From JBFMFH01 sp040752275 (GTDB taxonomy: Bacteria > Acidobacteriota > Vicinamibacteria > Vicinamibacterales > JAKQTR01): a stretch of DNA of 11,659 nt. Location of the stretch: assembly GCA_040752275.1 (NCBI GenBank), contig JBFMFH010000053.1, positions 1 through 11,659 of the forward strand. The letters are read 5' to 3'. The position numbers and the translations under genes were made by a program. Positions 1 through 7,946 of the stretch are shown here, piece by piece. Below the pieces are notes generated by a model. That model saw only the letters and a list, made by a program, of their open reading frames with translations. It did no database searches and was not told the DNA's origin. The stretch's first letter is position 1; every line of letters begins with the position of its first letter.

Positions 1-2
1 CA

Positions 3-1403
3 GTAGCGCTTGCGGCGCCGCTGTCCACGGCTCCCTGGTCCCAGGACTGGCCGATGTGGGGCGGGACCCCGGGCCGCAACATGTACTCGCCGATGACGGG
101 CCTTCCCTCGACGTGGGACGTGACGGCGAAGACGAACATCAAGTGGGTGGCGGAGTTGGGATCGACCTCGTATGGGAATCCGGTCGTCTCGGGAGGCAAG
201 GTGTTCGTCGGCACGAACAACGACAACCCGAGGAATCCAGCCGTCACCGGCGACAGGGGCATCTTGCTGTGCCTCCGGGAGTCTGACGGCACGCTGCTCT
301 GGCAAGCGGCCAGCGGCAAGCTGGAAGCGGGCGCCGGAGTCGACTGGCCCGACCAGGGGATTGGCTCGTCGCCGGCGGTGGATGGCGAACGGCTCTTCTA
401 CGTCACGAACCGCGGCGAGCTGGTCTGTCTCGACACCGAAGGGTTCCACGACGAGCAGAACGACGGCCCCGTCCAGGACGAGCCCACCAAGGACGCACTG
501 GCCGCCGACATCGTCTGGACGCTGGACATGATGAAAGAGCTCGACGTGGTGCAGCTCTACATGGCGAATTCGTCGCCCGCGATCTGGGAGGATCTGGTCT
601 TCGTCGGGACCTCGAACGGCCGGGACGAAGAGGGAACGGTTCCCTCACCCAAGGCCCCGAGCCTCATCGCGGTCAACAAGTCGACCGGGAAGGTCGTGTG
701 GCAGGACAACTCGCCGGGCGATGCCATCTTCCGCGGGCAGTGGTCTTCACCGGCCCTCGGCTTCGTCGGCGGCGCGATGCAGGTCTTCTTTCCCGGCGGC
801 GACGGATGGGTCTATGGGTTGAACGCACGGACGGGCGAACGGATGTGGAGCTTCAACCTGAATCCGAAAGACGCCGTCTGGCCCAAGACGGCGAACACCG
901 GCATCGCGACGCCGGTCTTTCACGGTGGGAAGATCTTCATCGCGGCCGGGCACGATCCTGAAAGCGGCGAGGGCCCCGGCCACATGTACGGCATCGATCC
1001 CTCCGGCTCGGGCGACATCACCGAAACGGGCCGCATGTGGCACACCGACAAGGTCCGGCGGTCGATCTCGACGGCCGCGATCGCGGACGGGCTGCTCTAT
1101 GTCTCCGATTTCAGCGGGTTCCTCCACTGTCTGGATGCTGCCACGGGAGCGCCGTACTGGACGTTCGACGCACTGGCTGCCGTGTGGGGCTCGCCACTCG
1201 TGGCAGACGGGAAGGTGTACCTCGGCGACGAAGACGGTGACGTCATCGTGCTCGAGGCGGGCAGGACGCTCAAGAAGATCGCTGAGCCCAACATGGGAAC
1301 CGCGGTTTACGGCACGCCCGTGCCGGCCAACGGCGTCCTCTACATCATGAGCCGCTCGCGGCTGTTCGCCATTGCCGCGCCGAAGGCGGCACCCGGGCTG
1401 TGA
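3..1403 (+). CDS. PQQ-like beta-propeller repeat protein, exported, 5' end cut by window edge
   Basis: This is a beta-propeller protein of the PQQ-binding-like (BamB-type WD/PQQ repeat) class, likely secreted to the periplasm or cell surface. The frame is open to the left edge. Codons upstream of the ATG at 54 read VALAAPLSTAPWSQDWP, which looks like the end of a signal peptide followed by the mature motif DWPMWGGTPGRNM. The ATG at 54 is therefore almost certainly internal and the true start lies outside the window. Blade motifs recur along the chain, for example YGNPVVSGGKVFVGTNN, SSPAVDGERLFYVTNRGELVCLD, NSSPAIWEDLVFVGTSNG, GDGWVYGLNARTGERMW and WGSPLVADGKVYLGDEDGDV. The family ranges from quinoprotein dehydrogenases to pure scaffolds. 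I see no dehydrogenase-specific features, so a scaffold, sensor or binding role is more likely than an enzyme. The stop overlaps the next start (TGATG), which indicates an operon and coupling. Confidence 0.85.
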   Translation, partial: VALAAPLSTAPWSQDWPMWGGTPGRNMYSPMTGLPSTWDVTAKTNIKWVAELGSTSYGNPVVSGGKVFVGTNNDNPRNPAVTGDRGILLCLRESDGTLLWQAASGKLEAGAGVDWPDQGIGSSPAVDGERLFYVTNRGELVCLDTEGFHDEQNDGPVQDEPTKDALAADIVWTLDMMKELDVVQLYMANSSPAIWEDLVFVGTSNGRDEEGTVPSPKAPSLIAVNKSTGKVVWQDNSPGDAIFRGQWSSPALGFVGGAMQVFFPGGDGWVYGLNARTGERMWSFNLNPKDAVWPKTANTGIATPVFHGGKIFIAAGHDPESGEGPGHMYGIDPSGSGDITETGRMWHTDKVRRSISTAAIADGLLYVSDFSGFLHCLDAATGAPYWTFDALAAVWGSPLVADGKVYLGDEDGDVIVLEAGRTLKKIAEPNMGTAVYGTPVPANGVLYIMSRSRLFAIAAPKAAPGL

Positions 1404-2533
1404 TGCGCACGGCGTGCCGCCCGGGCGTGGCCACCCTCGCGCTCGCGTGCAGCGCGGCACTGTCGCTAGCCGCGCAGGCGCCGGCCCGCGCCGATGCATG
1501 GCCGATGTTCCGGGCCACTCCGGCGCTGCTGGGCGTGGCCGACACGAGGCTACCGCAGCCGCTCGCGCTTCGCTGGAGCTACGAGGCCAGGGACTCGATC
1601 GAGTCGTCTGCCGCGATCGCCGGCGGTACGGTGTTCGTCGGGTCGATGGATGGACATCTGCACGCCGTCGACCTCGCCACAGGCAAGGCCCGCTGGACGT
1701 ATCAGACGACCGGGCCGATTGAGGAGTCGTCGCCCTGCGTGCACGACGGCCTGGTGTTTGTGGGCGATCTCGACGGTGTCGTGCACGCCGTCGATGCGTC
1801 CACAGGCAAGGCCCGCTGGACCTTCAGGACCGGGGGCGAGATCAAGTCGTCGCCGAACTGCCTGGGTGACCGGGTCTACATCGGATCGTACGACCAGCAC
1901 CTGTACGCGCTCGGCGCCGGAACCGGCGCGCTCCTCTGGAAGGTGGAGACCGAAGGCCCCGTGCACGCGACGCCCGCCGTCGATGGCGGCACCATCTACG
2001 TGGCCGGGTGCGATGAGCAGTTGCACGCCGTTGACGCCAGGTCCGGCATGCGACGCTTCACCGTGTCCCTCGGCGCTTACGCCGGGGCGTCGGCTGCCAT
2101 CCGCGACGGCCGCGCGTATGTCGGCACGCTCGCCAGCGAGGTTGTGGCGATCGACCTCTCGACCCGGAGAACGGCCTGGACCTACCGGCACCCGACGCGC
2201 AGCTTCCCGTTCTACGCGTCGGCGGCCGTGACCGCAGATCGCGTCATCGTCGGTGGCCGCGACAAGCTCGTACACGCGCTGGACCGCTCGACCGGCCGGG
2301 TCGTCTGGACGCTGGCGACCCGCGCACGCGTCGATTCGTCACCGCTCGTCGCCGGCGGTCGGGTGTTCGTCGGATCCAACGACGGCGTGCTCTATGAACT
2401 CGACCTGACGACCGGCGAGAAGACGTGGGAGTTCGTGGCGGGAGCGCCCCTTTCCGCGTCGCCAGCGGCCGCCGAGGGCGCACTCGTCATCGGGTCCCAG
2501 GATGGCGTGCTGTATCGATTCGGTTCGTCGTGA
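1403..2533 (+). CDS. Eight-bladed PQQ-like beta-propeller protein with signal peptide
   Basis: The product is 376 aa, starting at the ATG that overlaps the preceding stop (TGATG at 1401-1405). A GTG at 1400 is also in frame but adds only one residue. The N-terminus (MRTACRPGVATLALACSAALSLAAQAPARADA, shown here in pieces: a basic start, a hydrophobic core LALACSAALSLAA, then an Ala-rich cleavage region) is a Sec signal peptide. The mature chain contains eight successive blades of about 41 residues, each built on the pattern SSPxVxxGxVFVGSxDGxLHAVDxxTGKxxWxF. This is BamB-like in architecture, but there is no lipobox cysteine, so it is probably a soluble periplasmic protein. The two blades at about 1600-1830 are nearly identical at DNA level, suggesting recent blade duplication. 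It lies 9 bases ahead of the glycosyltransferase gene. Whether it binds PQQ or another ligand, or serves as a scaffold, cannot be told from the sequence. Confidence 0.9.
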   Translation: MRTACRPGVATLALACSAALSLAAQAPARADAWPMFRATPALLGVADTRLPQPLALRWSYEARDSIESSAAIAGGTVFVGSMDGHLHAVDLATGKARWTYQTTGPIEESSPCVHDGLVFVGDLDGVVHAVDASTGKARWTFRTGGEIKSSPNCLGDRVYIGSYDQHLYALGAGTGALLWKVETEGPVHATPAVDGGTIYVAGCDEQLHAVDARSGMRRFTVSLGAYAGASAAIRDGRAYVGTLASEVVAIDLSTRRTAWTYRHPTRSFPFYASAAVTADRVIVGGRDKLVHALDRSTGRVVWTLATRARVDSSPLVAGGRVFVGSNDGVLYELDLTTGEKTWEFVAGAPLSASPAAAEGALVIGSQDGVLYRFGSS

Positions 2534-2542
2534 GGCGCGAGG

Positions 2543-3853
2543 ATGAAGATCGCCTGCATCACCGCCGGTGCCGGCCGCATGTACTGCGGCAGCTGTTTGC
2601 GCGACAATACCCTGGCGCTCTCGCTTCGCGCAGCCGGCCACGACGTGCTGCTGATCCCCACCTACACGCCGACTCGCACCGACGAGGCCAATGCCAGTGA
2701 GGATCGCGTCTTCCTGGGAGGCATCAACGTCTACCTGCAGCAGCACGTCGCCCTGTTCCGCCGGACCCCGTGGGCATTCGACCGGCTGCTCGACTACCCA
2801 CCGCTGCTCCGCATGGCCATGCGCTTCGGCGTGAGCGTCGACCCGCATCGACTCGGTGCCATGACGGTCTCGATGCTGCACGGCCCGGACGGCTTCCAGC
2901 GCAAGGAGATCCAGAAGCTCGTGCGGTATCTCGCCGACGAGGTGGCGCCGGAGATCGTGACTCTTCCGAACTCGCTCCTCATCGGTCTCGTGCCAGCCAT
3001 CAAGGGCGAGCTTCGCGTGCCGGTGTGCTGCACCTTCCAGGGTGAGGAGCTGTTTCTCGACAGCCTCGGGGAGCCCTACCGGGAGAAGTCGCTCGAGCTG
3101 ATCCGCCGGCACGCCGGCCGGGTGGACGTCTTCGTGGCCGTCAGCCGGTTCGGGGCCGATCACATGGCCGGCTACCTGGGGATCGATCGTGACCGCGTCC
3201 AGGTGGTGCCGCTCGGGATCAACCTCGACGGTCACGCGAAAGGCCCCGGCGCCGACCCCGACCCGTTCACGATCGGCTACCTGGGCCGCATCGCGCCGGA
3301 GAAGGGCCTGCACATCCTGTGCGAGGCCTATCACCGTCTCGTGTCGCGAGACACGGCACCACGGCCGAGCCGCGTGTGGGCGGCCGGCTACTTGGGACCG
3401 GAGCATCGAGGATATCTCGCCGGCGTCCAGAAACAGATGGCGGACTGGAGGCTCGCGGATCGGTTTCACTACCACGGCGAGCTCGATCGCCCCGCCAAGC
3501 TCGCGTTCCTGCGTGGGCTGAGTGTGCTGTCCGTGCCCGGCTCGTACGCGGACCCGAAGGGTCTCTTCCTGCTCGAGGCCATGGCGAGCGGCGTGCCGAT
3601 CGTGCAGCCGCGGCGCGGCGCGGCCACCGAGATCGTGGAGGCATCGGGCGGCGGCATCCTCGTGGCACCGGACGATGTCGAGGCGTTGGCCGACGGGCTG
3701 CACGCGCTGATGGCCGACCCGGACCGTCGCCGAGCGCTCGCCAGCCAGGGTCGTGACGGCGTGAGAACGCACTACAGTTCGACGGTGATGCGAGACCGGG
3801 CGCTCGAGGTCTACCGGTCCCTGCTCGTGCCCGCTGGCGGCCTCGCCGGATGA
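2543..3853 (+). CDS. Glycosyltransferase family 4 (GT-B fold)
   Basis: The product is a 436-aa cytoplasmic glycosyltransferase predicted to move a sugar from a nucleotide-sugar donor to an unknown acceptor. The N-terminal Rossmann half opens with a glycine-rich loop, ITAGAGRMYCGSCLRDN (residues 6-22), which contains a CxxC pair. Mid-chain FVAVSRFGADHM and VVPLGINLDG are typical of GT4 enzymes, and IGYLGRIAPEKG (about residue 243) opens the donor-binding half. The usual E-x7-E motif appears as D337-PKGLFLL-E345 followed by AMASGVPIV, so the first acid is Asp rather than Glu. Length is normal for the family. An AGG at 2533-2535, seven bases upstream, can serve as ribosome binding site. The stop overlaps the ABC ATPase start as ATGA (3850-3853). 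Co-transcription with an ABC exporter-like pair and propellers suggests a cell-envelope glycan or glycolipid, but that is inference. Confidence 0.92.
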   Translation: MKIACITAGAGRMYCGSCLRDNTLALSLRAAGHDVLLIPTYTPTRTDEANASEDRVFLGGINVYLQQHVALFRRTPWAFDRLLDYPPLLRMAMRFGVSVDPHRLGAMTVSMLHGPDGFQRKEIQKLVRYLADEVAPEIVTLPNSLLIGLVPAIKGELRVPVCCTFQGEELFLDSLGEPYREKSLELIRRHAGRVDVFVAVSRFGADHMAGYLGIDRDRVQVVPLGINLDGHAKGPGADPDPFTIGYLGRIAPEKGLHILCEAYHRLVSRDTAPRPSRVWAAGYLGPEHRGYLAGVQKQMADWRLADRFHYHGELDRPAKLAFLRGLSVLSVPGSYADPKGLFLLEAMASGVPIVQPRRGAATEIVEASGGGILVAPDDVEALADGLHALMADPDRRRALASQGRDGVRTHYSSTVMRDRALEVYRSLLVPAGGLAG

Positions 3854-4539
3854 CGGATCGGAGAATCACCGTGCTCGAAGCGAGCGGACTATCCAAGCAC
3901 TACGCCACCCCGGCCGGTCCGGTCGTCGTCCTGTCCGGGATCGACCTGCGGCTGGACGCCGGGGAGAGCGTGTCGATCGTCGGCCCGTCCGGCTGCGGCA
4001 AGAGCACGCTGCTGCACATCCTCGGTGCGCTCGATCCACCCAGCGCGGGACACGTGGCGCTCGACGGCACGAACCCGTACACCCTGGACGAGAAAGGCCT
4101 GGCCGCGTTCCGTAACCGGCAGGTCGGCTTCATGTTCCAGGACCACCACCTGCTGCCGCAGTGCTCGGTGCTGGAGAACGTGCTCGTCCCGACCCTGGTA
4201 ACAGGCAGCGCCGATACGGACGCAGAAGACCGTGCGCGAGCGCTGCTCGGCCACGTTGGCTTGGGCCATCGCCTGAACCATCGCCCGGCGGAGCTCTCCG
4301 GCGGCGAGAAGCAACGCGTGGCGCTGGCCCGGGCGCTCATCAGGCAGCCGAGCCTCGTGCTGTGCGACGAGCCGACCGGCAACCTCGATCACGATGCGAC
4401 GAACACCGTCGCCGACCTCCTCCTGGAGCTGCACCGGAGGCGGGGGACCATGCTGATCGTCGTGACTCACAACCTGGACTTGGCGCAGCGCTTCGGCAGG
4501 ACGTTCCAGCTGAGCCACGCGCGGTTGAACCAGCGGTGA
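3850..4539 (+). CDS. ABC transporter ATP-binding protein, LolD/MacB/YbbA type
   Basis: This 229-aa ATPase has every nucleotide-binding motif: Walker A GPSGCGKS (45-52), Q-loop FMFQDHHLLPQ with Q97, signature LSGGEKQRVALARAL (149-163), Walker B LVLCDEPTGNLD ending at E174, and switch histidine H207 in VVTHN. The sequence around the Q-loop and the PTGNLD motif places it with the LolD/FtsE/MacB/YbbA group, whose members power periplasmic conformational changes (mechanotransmission) and not simple import. Its length matches that group. The start overlaps the glycosyltransferase stop (ATGA). A GTG at 3871 is a less attractive alternative start. Its own stop overlaps the GTG start of the permease (GTGA at 4536-4539), which strongly implies that the two form one complex at the inner membrane. 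Confidence 0.96.
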   Translation: MTDRRITVLEASGLSKHYATPAGPVVVLSGIDLRLDAGESVSIVGPSGCGKSTLLHILGALDPPSAGHVALDGTNPYTLDEKGLAAFRNRQVGFMFQDHHLLPQCSVLENVLVPTLVTGSADTDAEDRARALLGHVGLGHRLNHRPAELSGGEKQRVALARALIRQPSLVLCDEPTGNLDHDATNTVADLLLELHRRRGTMLIVVTHNLDLAQRFGRTFQLSHARLNQR

Positions 4540-7500
4540 GACGGCTCGTCTGTCGCAACCTGCGCTACTACTGGCGGACGAACCTCGCCGCCCTCGCCGG
4601 TGTCGCGACTGCCGTCGCCGTACTGTCCGGCGCACTCCTGGTAGGCGAGTCGGTGCGCGCGAGTCTGCGTGACCTCGTCGTGCGCCGGCTGGGTGCGACA
4701 GACGTCGTGGTCGCGTCCGATCGGTTCTTTCGAGAAGACCTCGCGCGCGCGTTCGCGTCGGTCGATTCGACGGCGAAGACCACCAGTTGCCCGATCATCC
4801 GGCTCGAAGGCGCGCTCGCACGCGCGGAGTCCAGCCGGCGATCGCGTGCGGTTCAGGTGTACGGCGTCGACGATCGGTTCTGGCACTTCCACGGCATCGC
4901 AAGGACGGGGCCGTCCGGCCGCACGGCGCTCGTCGGACGCGCGCTCGCCGAGGCACTCGGGATCAAGCCCGGCGACGACCTGCTGCTGAGGCTCGACACG
5001 GCGGGCTGGATCCCCCGCGAGTCCCTTTTCGGGCGCCGCGAGAGCGTGGGACGGACCATCCGCCTGACAGCCGGGGAGATCCTCGACGCGGATGGTCTGG
5101 GCGAGTTCACCCTGCAGAGCTCGCAGCAACAGGTGCTGGCGGTCTTCATCCCGCTGGCCCGGCTCCAGCGCGATCTCGCCCAATCCCTGCGCATCAACGC
5201 TATCCTCGTGGCCGGGTCGCCGGAGCCAGTTGGTGCCGGCCAGGTTCGCTCGGTGCTCGAGCGGCAGTTCTCCCTCCAGGATGTCGGGGTCACCATCCGG
5301 CCGTTGCCCGCCCGCCAGGCGCTGGCCGTTGAGAGCGCACGAGTCGTCCTTGATGACTCGACTGCCCGGGCCGTGGCAGAGAGCGCCGCCGAACTCGGTC
5401 TCGTCTCGTCGGGCGTGTTCAGCTATCTTGCGAACACGATTCGGACCGGCAGCCGCGAGATCCCCTACTCGGTCATCACCGCGGCCGACCTCGGCCAGGG
5501 TGCGCTCACAGGGGTTCGGTTCATCGAGGGCGCCGCACCTTCGGTTTCGGCCGTTGCTCCGGACGAGTCGATCTGGCTGAATGAGTGGACGCGGAAGGAC
5601 CTCGGCGCGTCTCCAGGCGATCCCATCGAGGTCGACTACTACCGCTGGCAAGACGACGGCCGGCTGACGGTCGAAACGGCTCGGCTCCGCCTGGTTGGGG
5701 TCATCGCGACCGATGGAGGCGCCGATTCTACGCTCGCGCCGGAGTTCCCCGGCATCTCCGATGCCCGGGACATCCGGTCGTGGGACCCGCCGTTTCCCAT
5801 GGACCTCCGCCGCATCCGCGAGATCGACGAGGACTACTGGCATCGGTACCGGGCATCGCCCAAGGCCTTCGTCACGCTGGCGGCGGGACAGCGGCTGTGG
5901 CGCAGCCGGTTCGGGCAACTGTCGTCGGTTCGCCTTGCGGTGCCGGCGGCTGGCGCGCCCGTCGATCTCCGGACGGTCTCCGAGCGGCTGGCCAGCCTCC
6001 TGAGAGAGCGAATCGACCCGCAGTCGGGAGGTCTCGCCGTTGTGCCCGTCCGCGCGCTCGGCTTCGCGGCTTCAGCGGGTTCGACCGACTTCGGCGAGTA
6101 TTTCGTCTACTTCAGCGCCTTTCTGATCGCCGCCGGGATCTTGCTGGCCGGGCTCTTCTTCCGGCTCGGCGTCGAGCAGCGGGTGCGCGAGATCGGCACG
6201 CTGCAGGCCATGGGCTTTCCCTTCGCGGCCATCCGGCGCGTGTTTCTGACCGAGGGCGCACTCCTCTCGGCCGCAGGCGGCATCCTTGGCGTGATCGGCG
6301 CCATCGGGTACGGCGGCATTCTCATCCTTGGGCTCCGCACGTGGTGGATCGGCGCAATAGGGACCAGCCAGATGTTCCTGTACCTCTCCGCGGCGGACCT
6401 GGCGGTTGGTGCGGTGGTGGGCGTGGTCGCGTCGCTCGTTTCCGTGCTCTGGGCCTTGCGCGGCCTGCGTCATGCCTCCGCGCGGGAGCTGCTCGCTGGC
6501 GTGCTCGAGCCGCGCCTCGGCAGGCAACGCCGGGCCCGGTTGCTGCGGGTCGTTGCCGCGCTGGCGCTTCTCGCGGCCGTCGCATTGCTCGCCGCGACCG
6601 CCGCGGGAAGTGTCCCGGACGTCGGCGGGTTTTTCGGTGCGGGCGTCCTGCTGCTGGCGTCGACGCTCAGCCTGACGGCGGTCCTGCTGCGACACCCACG
6701 CGGGCGCCCGATCACGACGCCGGGCTGGCGCGGCCTGGTCCGCCTCGGCGCCAGGTACGCGACATACCGGCCCGGCCGCAGCCTCTTGTGCGTTGCGCTG
6801 ATCGCCTTCGCGGCCTTCGTGATCGTCTCGGTCGAGGCGTTCCGCAAGGACGCCGGCAGCGTCGACCTGTCATCGGCGTCGGGAACCGGCGGATTTCCGC
6901 TCGTCGCCCGCTCGGTGCTGCCGATCGTCCACGATCCGAACGGACATGCGGGTCGCGAGGGGTTGGGGATTGACACGTCGCAGCACCCGGAGTTCGCACG
7001 CGTGAGGTTCGTGCCGTTCCGCGAGCGTCCTGGCGAGGAGGCGAGCTGCCTGAACCTGTATGCGCCGCAGGAGCCGAGAATCCTCGGCGCACCCCTGTCG
7101 TTCATCCGCGAGTCGCGCTTCGGGTTCCAGTCGTCTCTGGCACAAACGGCCGAGGAGCAGCAGAACCCATGGCTGTTGCTCGGGACTCCCCAGCCAGACG
7201 ACGCGATTCCCGCGATAGGTGACGCCAACACGATTCGGTACATCCTGCACCGTGCCGTCGGCGACGACATCACGCTGCGCGGAGACGATGGGGCAACTGT
7301 GCGCCTGCGCCTGGTGGCGGCCTTGCGAGACAGCATCCTTCAGAGCGAGCTCATCATCGCCGAGTCGGCCTTCCTGCGGATCTTCCCGGACCGCGAGGGC
7401 TTTCGGTTCTTCCTGCTCGACGTGCCGCCCTCCGAGGCCGCCGGCCTCGTGGGACCGCTCGAGGAGAGCCTGGCAGACTGGGGTGTCGACATCGAGCGTG

Positions 7501-7919
7501 CCGCGGACCGGCTTGCCGCGTATCACCAGGTGGAGAACACGTATCTGTCGACCTTCCAGTCGCTCGGCGCCCTCGGGCTGGTCCTGGGCACCATCGGCCT
7601 CTCTGCCGTCCTCCTGCGCAATGTGCTCGAGCGGCGCCACGAGCTGGCGCTCCTCCGGGCCGTCGGCTATCGCGGGGATGCACTCGCCGTCATCGTCATC
7701 GTAGAACACATCCTGCTGATGGCGGGTGGCCTCGCGTGTGGTACCGTAAGCGCTTTGCTGGCGATCGTGCCGGCTCTCGTGGCGCGCGGCGGCTCGCCGC
7801 CGGTGGCCGGCGCCGGAGCCATGCTCGTCGTGGTGCTGCTCGGCGGCGTGCTGTCATCGCTGGTCGCGGTGCTGGCGATCCGGCGGATGCCGCTGCTCGA
7901 GGCCATCCGGTCGGAGTGA
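4536..7919 (+). CDS. FtsX-like ABC transporter permease, ten-helix YbbP-like layout
   Basis: The predicted protein is 1127 aa, starting at GTG 4536, which overlaps the ATPase stop (GTGA). The frame stays open about 375 bases further upstream, but that stretch is the ATPase gene read out of frame. The true N-terminus MRRLVCRNLRYYWRTN precedes helix 1 (about residues 16-35). A large extracytoplasmic domain (about 36-520) follows, then the first FtsX domain with helices near 525-545, 572-600 and 616-643. Helices near 667-690, 698-718 and 749-769 lead into a second periplasmic domain, and the second FtsX domain has helices near 1008-1030, 1052-1080 and 1095-1115. The cytoplasmic coupling segment VEQRVREIGTLQAMGF recurs as LERRHELALLRAVGY, as expected for FtsX permeases. 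Ten helices in two FtsX units match YbbP rather than LolC/E or MacB (four helices). The substrate is unknown; lipoprotein, lipid, glycolipid or peptide release are all possible. Confidence 0.93.
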   Translation: MRRLVCRNLRYYWRTNLAALAGVATAVAVLSGALLVGESVRASLRDLVVRRLGATDVVVASDRFFREDLARAFASVDSTAKTTSCPIIRLEGALARAESSRRSRAVQVYGVDDRFWHFHGIARTGPSGRTALVGRALAEALGIKPGDDLLLRLDTAGWIPRESLFGRRESVGRTIRLTAGEILDADGLGEFTLQSSQQQVLAVFIPLARLQRDLAQSLRINAILVAGSPEPVGAGQVRSVLERQFSLQDVGVTIRPLPARQALAVESARVVLDDSTARAVAESAAELGLVSSGVFSYLANTIRTGSREIPYSVITAADLGQGALTGVRFIEGAAPSVSAVAPDESIWLNEWTRKDLGASPGDPIEVDYYRWQDDGRLTVETARLRLVGVIATDGGADSTLAPEFPGISDARDIRSWDPPFPMDLRRIREIDEDYWHRYRASPKAFVTLAAGQRLWRSRFGQLSSVRLAVPAAGAPVDLRTVSERLASLLRERIDPQSGGLAVVPVRALGFAASAGSTDFGEYFVYFSAFLIAAGILLAGLFFRLGVEQRVREIGTLQAMGFPFAAIRRVFLTEGALLSAAGGILGVIGAIGYGGILILGLRTWWIGAIGTSQMFLYLSAADLAVGAVVGVVASLVSVLWALRGLRHASARELLAGVLEPRLGRQRRARLLRVVAALALLAAVALLAATAAGSVPDVGGFFGAGVLLLASTLSLTAVLLRHPRGRPITTPGWRGLVRLGARYATYRPGRSLLCVALIAFAAFVIVSVEAFRKDAGSVDLSSASGTGGFPLVARSVLPIVHDPNGHAGREGLGIDTSQHPEFARVRFVPFRERPGEEASCLNLYAPQEPRILGAPLSFIRESRFGFQSSLAQTAEEQQNPWLLLGTPQPDDAIPAIGDANTIRYILHRAVGDDITLRGDDGATVRLRLVAALRDSILQSELIIAESAFLRIFPDREGFRFFLLDVPPSEAAGLVGPLEESLADWGVDIERAADRLAAYHQVENTYLSTFQSLGALGLVLGTIGLSAVLLRNVLERRHELALLRAVGYRGDALAVIVIVEHILLMAGGLACGTVSALLAIVPALVARGGSPPVAGAGAMLVVVLLGGVLSSLVAVLAIRRMPLLEAIRSE

Positions 7920-7946
7920 CCTGATCCGTCGGAAAGCGAGGTCCCC

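Noticed and set aside
2339..3772. Long minus-strand open frame (477 codons) opposite the glycosyltransferase
   Set aside because: It lies antisense to a gene with clear family motifs, and its own translation has no recognisable domain. Such frames are expected in GC-rich DNA.
4161..4535. N-terminal extension of the permease frame
   Set aside because: It overlaps the ABC ATPase in another frame and reads as Arg/Pro/Ala-rich nonsense. The GTG at 4536 gives a normal FtsX-type N-terminus and a GTGA overlap.
4467..5918. Long minus-strand open frame opposite the permease
   Set aside because: Low-complexity, Arg/Ala/Pro/Asp-rich translation without motifs. The + strand permease explains the region.
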